Origin: Taiwanofungus camphoratus
Taxonomy: Eukaryota; Basidiomycota; Agaricomycetes; Polyporales; Taiwanofungaceae
DNA length: 64,000 bases
Assembly: GCA_003999685.1 (NCBI GenBank)
Contig: CP021231.1
Span: forward strand, 992,001 to 1,056,000
Direction: 5' to 3'
Position 1 is the stretch's first letter. Each line of letters begins with the position of its first letter. This document shows positions 56,240 to 64,000 of this stretch, piece by piece. The position numbers and the translations under genes were made by a program. The notes below the pieces were generated by a model. It did not search any database, was not told the DNA's origin, and saw only the letters and a program-made list of their open reading frames with translations.

Positions 56240-59200
56240 TTTCTTCAATGTCTTTGATGATGTCATCATCATCGTTGCTGAGTGAATTGGATCGTTCAAG
56301 TTCTCGAAGACGCTCAGTTGAGATGTCTTCTAGGTTGTCCGGGATCGAGATGGATTGTCGAGCGAAGTAGGGAATGACTCAGAATGCTGTGATGGGCCTG
56401 TCGAGGACTGTGCCGTCCAGTTCGCAGATGATGTACGTGCCGCCCTTGTTGCGCGAGACAACAATGAGGGGGCCTAGGTAGTGGGGGTGCATCTTGCTAT
56501 TCAGGGACTTCTCTATCTTCATGTTTCATACAAGCACTAAGTCTCCACGTTTGAAATTAAAGTCCTTGATTGAGTGCTCGTGCTCCTTTTTGAAGCGAAG
56601 TGCTGCTGTTTAATGGGCTTCGTAGACCTTCGAGCTGAGATCGGCTACTTGCTCTACACGCTTTTGGAGCGCAATTGCTCTGCATGTGATGAGATCTGTC
56701 GTAGAAAGAATTGAAGTGGGAGGGGGCTGAAGGTACGTGGCTTCTACAATGTCGAGAGGGATGAGGGGGTGAGTGCCTGTGACCACAAAGTATGGTGAGC
56801 ACCCCATGCATCGTCGAGTCGTAATGTGTTCGGACCAGAATACGAAGTACGCCATGTGAGACCATTTCTTCTCATCTCTGTCGGTGGTTTTGAACAAGGC
56901 TTGTCTCGTGCTGAAGTGTAGTCGTTCGACGAGTCCGTTCACTCTAGAGTTGTAGCCGCTGATTTGAATGTGGTTGATGTGGTATTTCTTCGACAGATAG
57001 TCTGCCGCTTTGATAAACGCTGCACCATTGTCTGTAACTATCTCACTGAGCACACCCCATCAACAGAGGATGTCTTCAAAGATCCAGTCGGCGAGCGCTG
57101 ACGCTGTTTCTTTTCAAAGCATTCAAAACTCCGGGTACGTCATGAAAGAGCATCTTCTTTGTACGAGGTACTTGTATTCACCTGATGCGGGCATATGCAT
57201 CGTATCGATATGTATCTTTGCGAAGATAGAAGTGGGCATTGCGACGGTAGGGGGAATAAGGATTTGCTGAACTTGACGAGACTGGCATAGATGGCACGTT
57301 CGAACGAACCATGCTATATCTGTGTAGTGGAACGGCCACCAAAATCGTTCATTGATGAAGACTTTCATTGCGTAGATGCCCCGATGAGCGATGTGGTTGT
57401 GACATTCTCGAAGGATTCGAAGTCGATCGCCAGGCTTGATGACCAACTTGTGCGCACCATGGTTGTCTTTTCACCATAGAGTGTCGTTATCCAGGAAGAA
57501 CAGCATGCAGTACTTGAGAAACCCTTCGTATTCACCATCCGAAATGCCTTCTGGCTTCAAAAGTGTTTGATGAAACTCGAGGACCTCGTCGAGTCTTGCA
57601 TCTGCAAGCTGCACTTGCTCTGAACGTGGGACGATTTCATAGCTATCCTCCTCTTTTTGAAATTGGAGCCATCCTCAGCTTCTGCATTGGTTAGGATGGA
57701 CATCACAGGGGTAGGAGGGGGAGGTAGTATCTGATGGACGAAGGAGTGCATGTGATCAATCCAGTCGTTGAAGTCTTCATCAATTTCTTCTACGATAGTG
57801 TCGCCTGGCTGTGGTGTACGTCGAGAGAGACCATCAGGGCCATGCATTGTACCGGGAACATGTACTATCATGAAGTGGAATGTGAGGATGGCTACTATCC
57901 AGTGGTTGATGCTTGCGCTGGGGGTGATATCTAGGTTCTTGAGCATGCCTTTGATGTAGCGAGCATCGACTTCTATGATGAGGTTTCAAACGCCAAATGA
58001 AGTGTTGACTGCGAGGATTACGGGGGACGGGGAATTGTAGTTGATAGCTCGTAGTGTGGGGGAGGAGAGTAGAGTGTCCTTGAGGTCTTCTTGTGCTACA
58101 ATTTGCTCAGGACCGAATTCGAACTCTACGTCCTTCCTCGTAAGGTGTACGAGGGCATCAGTGCGATGGGCGAAGTTGCATATGAAGATTCGAACAACTC
58201 TGATGGTTTCTAGGAACGCTCAAACATTGGAGAGCATAGTGCAGGGGCCCCAGTTGCGTATTGCTGAGACTCGAGAGTCGTCGGGCAATCATCTTTCAGG
58301 AGTACACTGGTGTCCTATGATCATGATCTCGCACGAGATTAGAATGCTCTTTACGCCGGAGAAGGTTCCTCCTGCATAGCGCATTCGAGTAACGATTTGA
58401 TTCAAGTTTTCGAAGTGTTCTCATACAAATTTTCGAATCCCATGGTTCGAAGGCAGCCGCTCGTCGTTGTAGTCAGATGCGGGGCCTTTGACTGGAACGT
58501 TGTCGATGTAGGGGACTGTAGAGTGTGGGATTTCGGGTTGTAGAATGTACGTGACATCGTTGTGGAATATAGGGACTGAGTTCGTCCAACCCATCGGAAG
58601 GGTGACAAGTCGCATGGCGTCATAGAGAGTTTGAAACGTCGTAAGGTCTCTCAAAAACTCCGCAATGAGTCATTCATTGTAGCCTACGTAGAGGTCGAGC
58701 ATGCCACCGCACGGTCTTCCTTCAAACTGTTCTGTGAGATATTCTGGCATTGGTGGTACCCCAGAGTGCTGTATAGTAACTGCATTAAGGGGCTCGAGGG
58801 AGTGTACAAGTTGAAGAGATTTCCCGTCCTTCTTTACTACGCAGAACCAACACGATCGGTACGATGAGTTCGAAGGCTCATAGACTCCTGCGTCGATCTT
58901 TCGCTTGATTATGGCGCAGACTTGATTGTAGATCCCGGGTGGAATTGGGATATTCTTCTGCACCCAGGGCATATGTGGTATGACAGGGAAATCTACAGGA
59001 GGGAAGTACTCTAGTTTGAAGCATCCCCTTTCTTCGTCGGTCTATGCGAAGGCTTCGTTGTGCAAGCACATGAAGTGATGGAGGACTCAACGCTCGTCGG
59101 AGAGCAGGAAGGTGCCATCATGAAGCTTCTCCAAAATTTTGAACCGTTCACACGTATAGTGGCCAGTAGGTTCAAAGGGCGGGGGATTAGTTGAGAGTAC

Positions 59201-62200
59201 TGGCATAATGGAAAGGGGGTCCCCCTTAATGTCTCAAACTATTTGAAACCGTTCGGGGACCACTTCTAGAACAGGACGAGTCTTGAGTGCGACTGGCTTG
59301 TACTTCTTCTTAGTGGCTGCGTAGGTTTCGTGAGTCAATGTAGAAGATGTCGGATGAATGAAATTAAGAAGCTGAGAGGTCGAAGTGCGAGTCGAAGAGT
59401 TCGAAGAGGACAGATTAGGAAGTGAAGCAAAAGGGGCTGAAAATAGAAGTGTCAAAGCCCACGTCGAAGCGTTCAACGTGGCCGTACGGGATGCTTTTGT
59501 GTCTGCGGTATAAAGGGACTGCAAATGTGAGGAGACTGAAGAACAAACAGAGAGATAAAGAGACTGGACTGCACTGGAGATCGAAGAATTTATCGGAGTG
59601 ATGAAAGAAATACTTGGCTTTGCCCCATCGTAGTTGATGACTAGGGCTGCTTCTCCTTGACGATGGGGTATCAAATCCTTGAAGCGTGAAAACCCGCATG
59701 TGGACAGCTTCTATGATGTTGCAGTCGAAAGTGTGGTTTTCTGCGTGGATACGTAGGAATTGTGAGGGTTTCGCTGGAGTTGGGACATACTATCGTGATG
59801 GTTTGTTCTTTGTTTGCGAAGTTCTTTACGATGCTTTGCGTAAGGACATCAAAGGGTCGTCCGAGAAGAATGTCGTATGCTGCGTTTCGAATGACGTGGG
59901 CCTGAAGATATAATACTACCTCACCAATCTGGAAGGGTACGTTGCGTATGAGCCCTAGAGATCGGTCTACTTCACCGTTGGCGGACTGCATGTTTAACTG
60001 TATCGTAGGGTCAAAGAGAAGCTTCAGGCCTAAACAGACTTCCTCCGACATTGCTACAATTTGTGAGCCTGGATCTATGATGCATTCGATCTGCTCTTTA
60101 TTGTTGACGAGCGTGTAGATCGAATGGATAGCGTTCGAGTTGCAGGCAACCGTGAGATCGACGGGATGTTCGTCATGCGGGACATGCTTGAGATAGGTTT
60201 TGTAGGCGTCAGGGATGATAGTAGCTCCTGGCTGTAGCGCTGCACCTGAACAAGATAGTTGGTGTACCTCTTTTGCTTCGTCTTTGTCAGTAATCTCTAC
60301 AATGTGTGCCGAAGTGACGGGTTCCGCTGATACTCGCTTGGGTGTAACTGCTTCTCGATACCTATTGTGTACGTCGGGCGAGATCGAAAGGAGTTCTTCT
60401 GGCATCAGCGTGATGAGAGGAGATCTCATTGAGCACGCAAAGATGTCGTTGGCTATCTTGGGCTGATGGATGGGAACTATGGTCTTGTAAGCTGGGTCCT
60501 TGCCCTTGTCGTTCAAAGGCTTAGGCGGCATAGTGAAGTTTCGAAGGTTCGGCGGAGCGTAGGTCGCATCTCGAGCATTTGCGAAGGGATGGACTGGGGG
60601 TGCTGATGGAGTAGATATGGTAGCAGGCTGTGTCGAAGGTACAGACAGCGAGGGAACTATAGCTGCGGAAATCGTTGAAGGTGCAGAGGTACTCATCGAG
60701 GGTTTGGCTGGGCTTGCTGGGATCGGGACTGCGGTAAAAGTGGCTGACTTGGCTGTGTCAGGTGCTGGGTTGTTGGTACTGCGTGAGATGGGGGTCATAT
60801 CAGAAACCTCTGTGGTCTGCTGCGGTGTCGTAGTAGGTTTCTTGCGCTGTAAAATCTCGACGCCATTGAAGACCTCTCTACGTTTTCGAAGCTGTAGGAG
60901 CTCTCTTTCGAGGGCTTTGATTCTTCCTTCCATGTTGAGCATGAAAGTCTGGATGCTGGCTTGTTCGTCAATGCTGTAGAGCAGGCCAGGTGCTGCTGGC
61001 ACGTTGCAGCAAATCCACTCGTAGAGGCAGTCGCAGATCGTAATGCCAGGGATACTACGCGGGATGAATAGACCGTTTGGGAGTACGACCTTTCCTTTGG
61101 TGTTATGCTTGCATTTCCCGGCAGCTATGTCTGCTTCTACGTGCGGGCAGCTTCAAATACTATGGTTCTGGTCACCACAAAAGTGGCAGGTCTGTTCTGT
61201 ACCACCTTGGGTTGACGGAAGCCTAGCGGCTACGTTCAATTTGTTACTACTGGGCTGAATAAGGGTGGCGATGGTCTTCGATAGGCTCTCAATGATCATC
61301 GAGATGTCTTCGGTCTTAATCATGCCAGGCAGAGTAGTTGTCGAAGCTGTTGTCTGTGGTGCTGCGACTGTTGGCGTACTTGAAGTATCGTGAAGAATGA
61401 ACGTGGCTGCTGCGTGAATATCAGAAAGTGGATAGGGGTCATTGGGATAGTGGTCAGAATGCTTCAGGTGAAGTCGGGCCTCGAGTTGTGCGAGTAGAGA
61501 AGGCTGAAAGCCTCGCAGGAACGCTCGACTCTGTTCGATGTCGGAGAGTCGTTGTTGCATGATTAGGTGCTTCGTAATAGATACGAAGTCGCGGTAGTAG
61601 CTTCTGAGGTCTGCGGTGTTGTGGATTCCAATACATGCGCACTCCCCAATCAACTGGTCCATGTCTGCAAGGGACCATTTCCTGGTGTCATCGGTACCTG
61701 GGTAGAGTGCTAGGACGTCAGCTTTCCACTGTGCATATGTCTTGGTCTGATCGGAAAAGAATTTGAGGGTTTCCCATAGGTCTGCGATGTCGATCAAGGG
61801 GTAACGAATGGCCCATGACTTCTTTTCTGTGTCATCGACTATTCTGCACTGAGTGAATAAGACTTCGATGTCCTGAAAGTAACGTCGAAGCGATCGGACT
61901 TCTGTCAGATCGAAGATGGGGGCTGTCAAATGGCCTTGAGGGGGCATAAATGGCGTAGGTGCTGCGTTCTGATTCATTGTAGGTTTAGGAGTAGAGGGAT
62001 TGACGATGGCTGGTGTGGGATGATTTGAAGAACTGGGAAGAATGTACGGAGTAACGGTCTGCTGGGACGAGGGTAGAGTCGTAGTAGTAGGGATAGCGGT
62101 ATGCAATGTTGATTCTACTGGGTCCTCTGGCTCAGGTGATGAACCGGACTGTTCGTAGGGATCGGGGGACGAGAGGTTGACTTCTGGCATAGATAGCCCT

Positions 62201-62439
62201 AGAAGCTTGAGAGATGAAGTACGTTCATCGGAGGTTGAAGGAAACTCTAGCTCGTGATCTACAAGGTCTTCTTCCTCATGGTCAAAGGTGTCAGGAGTTG
62301 TGAAAAGGGTGGTAGAACTGTTGTCGAGGTTTTCACTTGTGCTACGACTGGCAGCCTCATATGCTTGTGAACGGGTGAATACTGGAGACGTTTTCAGCAA
62401 ATCTGAAAGCGGTGGATTCCTTGCCTGAAATCCCCTCAC
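56240..62439 (-). pseudogene. Gypsy copy 3 gag-pol region
   Basis: Parts from the right: gag 61153-62439 (starts MRGFQARNPP; LEARLHLKHSD; zinc-knuckle start CHFCGDQNHSI); spacer plus aspartic protease about 59671-61002 (CIIDPGSQIVAMS, YDILLGRPFD); reverse transcriptase about 58040-58980 (VVKKDGKSLQLVHSLEPLN, YIDNVPVKGP); RNase H region and connection (VHVPGTMHGPDGLSRR) about 57557-57950; integrase about 56610-57450 (H2C2 and VTDNGAAFI). The family is Ty3/gypsy without a visible chromodomain. Broken in several places, though gag and protease each remain as long open stretches. Confidence 0.9.
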
Positions 62440-62454
62440 GGTGGGCTCCAGAAA

Positions 62455-63466
62455 TGATGCGCACTATAACACTTCAACCCCAACTGGGTACAACCTAGAG
62501 AAGCTGGAAGGCTATAGAACTAGTTAGTGTGGAGGGGAGAGTCAGCAGCAAAGGGTTCCTGATCTCAAATGGGTCAAGAGACGTCTATGAAGGTCTTCGA
62601 TAACCTTTGACGTGTGTCGTGACTGCTCGATGTAGCTTCAATGCATTACTATGCTGTACCATACTAAGGAGAGGCTCAAACGTGAGAACTTAGCTGATAT
62701 GCAGCCCTTTGAAATACTGTAGAAGGCGGACTTGGGTTAGAGAGAGATGCTAGCACAACCCTTCAATGTGACTCAAAGATGGACGTAAGACTGAATGCAA
62801 CTCTTTGATGGATGTCGAAGACGGACAAGATGCAACCCTTCAAGATACTGTAGAAGGTGGATAGTAGACGCAACTCTTTGAACGTAATCAAAGATGAAAG
62901 GATGCAGTAGAATGCAGTAGGAGACTGAATCGAAGGTGCTCTTCTTGAGCTCTGCAAGATGGGGGAAAACTTCTCTGTTGTTCCCAGACACCATACATCG
63001 TGTTTATACTACTGTACTATAATGTAAGGTGCATCAGGAGTGGCATAGTATGAGTGGCATCCTAACTACTTGCATACTACGAACTACGGAGTGGCATGAA
63101 ATATACTAAGACAAGACCTGGGGCCGTAGCATTATCGAGTACATCGAGTGGCGCGTCATAGCAGATCGAGTGATATCAGAGTGGCACGTCATAGCAGATC
63201 AAGCGATATCAGAGTGGTGAGACCAGTCACGTGCAAGGACATTGAGTGGCAACTGCATGTGGCGTATTGTGCGTAGAGGGAACGGTACACCAGAACATTG
63301 GACCGAAACTGGCGGAGTGGTGGTGGCGTGATTCGAAGCCATCAGAGAGTCCCACAGTGGCTTTTCAGGCTGTATCAGACACGTCGAGTGGCGTCGAAGG
63401 TATGACTAAGGTCCTAGGGTTGAGTGAGGGTGCTCTGCGGGGCCTAGAAGGGCCTGGTGCCTATCA
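62455..63466 (-). repeat. 5' LTR of gypsy copy 3
   Basis: Begins TGATGCGCACTATAAC next to the gag leader and ends GCCTATCA, followed by GCGG. 1,012 bp; a short internal duplication (ATCAGAGTGG region, about 63170-63215) accounts for most of the length difference from the partner LTR. Confidence 0.9.
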
Positions 63467-63784
63467 GCGGTATCAGAAGACACTGAGGTGATGGGGGACA
63501 GCTCCAGACTGACCAGATCGGCTTCAAGGCATCCCCAGGCACAGCCCGGTAAGTCTGGTGGACCTGATGTGCTATCTGTGCCAAAGAAGAATGGTGCCGG
63601 TCCAAAGGAGGGGAGCCAGAAGAGGAAAAAAAATGAGTTGGAGCCTGTGGAGGAGGAGGATGAGATGGAATCATCATCTAGGAAGAAGGGGAAGGGGGTG
63701 CCTGGACGACCCAAACCCAGGCCGGCCAACAGGGGTGGGAGGAGGACTGTGGCTTAGGGTGCATTCAGAGGAGGAAGACCAGGG

Positions 63785-63975
63785 TTCCAGCACTGGCAGC
63801 GATGGATGTGGCACTGGTGGCGATGAGTGCGGTGCCAGCAGCGATGATTGCAGCGCCGGCGGCGATGATTGCAGCGCTGGCGGCGATGATTGCAGCACCG
63901 GTGGCGATGAGTGTGGCGCCGGTGGTGATGACTGCGGTGCTGGTGGTGATGGGTGCAGTGCTGAACCTGAGTGTT
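63785..63975 (+). repeat. 21-bp minisatellite after the HMG-like gene, copy B
   Basis: About eight units of 21 bp, cores GAGTGCGGTGCCAGC and GATTGCAGCGCCGGC, in the same position relative to the HMG-like stop as 9915-10150 but with a different unit number and order. The array is followed by the same GCTGAACCTGAGTGTTGTGG sequence in both copies. Confidence 0.85.
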
Positions 63976-64000
63976 GTGGCACCAGTGGTGTTTTTGCCTT

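Larger units (their letters stand above)
52784..63466 (-). mobile_element. Ty3/gypsy copy 3 with antisense accessory gene
   Basis: Inserted in the last exon of the HMG-like gene; GCGG is duplicated on both sides (4 bp). LTRs are 52784-53763 and 62455-63466. Element order from the right: gag, protease, reverse transcriptase, RNase H, integrase (minus strand), then the accessory gene on the plus strand near the 3' LTR. A 501-bp solo LTR sits at 54190-54690. The LTRs differ at roughly 9% of sites over the stretch I compared (about 280 bp), nearly all transitions. Sense genes have several breaks, perhaps six to ten. It is the best preserved of the three copies. Confidence 0.93.
50409..63757 (+). 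pseudogene. HMG-box-like KDZ-associated gene, copy B, split by gypsy copy 3
   Basis: Exons 50409-50570, 50626-51047, 51099-51211, 51250-51450, 51517 to about 52262, about 52317-52355, and a last exon from 52411 that is cut at 52783 by the gypsy element and resumes at 63471, ending with TAG at 63757. Without the insertion this is about 780 codons in phase. Blocks: acidic/basic N-terminus; HMG-like helices (SEEQKAAYVREAEIWN); GMRVYVLGAYRGK and FDFNDQLGGG; a nuclear-signal-like PKKRKR; VPWGVLQFEQDKYISVVYMP; a Ser/Glu-rich linker with 7-residue repeats; and an AT-hook-like C-terminus (GVPGRPKPRP). A TGA at 52311 is shared with copy A and most simply lies in an intron. Role unknown; DNA or chromatin binding is inferred. 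Confidence 0.75.
41432..64000. mobile_element. KDZ-TET/JBP composite transposon, copy B
   Basis: Contains a TET/JBP-like gene (+), an intact 293-codon gene (+), a ten-exon KDZ transposase (-) and an HMG-like gene (+), each separated by a 21-bp minisatellite. The array after the HMG-like gene runs to the window end, so the element continues. Gypsy copy 3 (52784-63466) is a later insertion. Physical association of KDZ transposases with TET/JBP genes in basidiomycetes is established knowledge; the extent and ends of this element are inferred. The left limit is set only by the end of gypsy copy 2. Confidence 0.75.

Noticed and set aside
1-64000. Polinton, Helitron or other giant-element genes
   Set aside because: No protein-primed DNA polymerase, capsid, packaging ATPase or Rep/helicase motifs seen on either strand.

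Overview
The window looks like a transposon-packed heterochromatic stretch of a basidiomycete genome, most likely a mushroom-forming Agaricomycete. The evidence is a CxC2-type KDZ transposase, a TET/JBP-like dioxygenase gene, C6-type zinc-cluster genes, short GT-AG introns of about 35-65 bases, and Ty3/gypsy elements whose reverse transcriptase carries a Y[IV]DxVPVKGP block. I see no convincing single-copy host gene: everything I recognise belongs to a mobile element or a relic of one. The assignment is from family knowledge and reading by eye, not from a search.

Layout. 1-6359: a Ty3/gypsy chromovirus (minus strand, cut by the window edge) inserted in the transposase gene of a KDZ element. 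6360-16557: KDZ element copy A, with the transposase 5' fragment (-), an HMG-like gene (+), a zinc-cluster gene (-) and a proline/acid-rich gene (+) split by a 1.76-kb solo LTR (14023-15785). 16558-22596: a very young Ty1/copia element with an extra membrane-protein ORF. 22597-25130: relics (a LINE reverse-transcriptase scrap, a copia-like LTR relic, a Tc1/mariner element). 25131-34635: gypsy copy 1 (+). 34636-41431: gypsy copy 2 (-), inserted in the 3' LTR of copy 1, missing its 5' half and carrying a second solo LTR (38641-40249). 41432-42360: a 34-bp palindrome-bearing satellite. 41432-64000: KDZ element copy B, with TET/JBP (+), an intact 293-aa gene (+), KDZ transposase (-) and the HMG-like gene (+); the last is split by gypsy copy 3 (52784-63466), which itself holds a 501-bp solo LTR (54190-54690).

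Copies A and B overlap over the transposase/HMG-like pair, so together they outline one large composite DNA transposon, at least about 16 kb without insertions: TET/JBP > , 293-aa gene > , < KDZ, HMG-like > , < zinc cluster, Pro/acid-rich >. KDZ would supply mobility. TET/JBP would oxidise 5-methylcytosine and may counter silencing. The HMG-like and zinc-cluster products look like chromatin or DNA-binding partners. The link between KDZ and TET/JBP genes is known in fungi. What I have not seen described is the family of 21-bp-period minisatellites (core GGTGCC) at eight or more places in this element, and the spliced antisense zinc-cluster/coiled-coil gene carried by all three gypsy copies.

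Divergence between repeated copies is mostly C-to-T/G-to-A at CpG, as expected of methylated, decaying DNA; the copia element is the clear exception.
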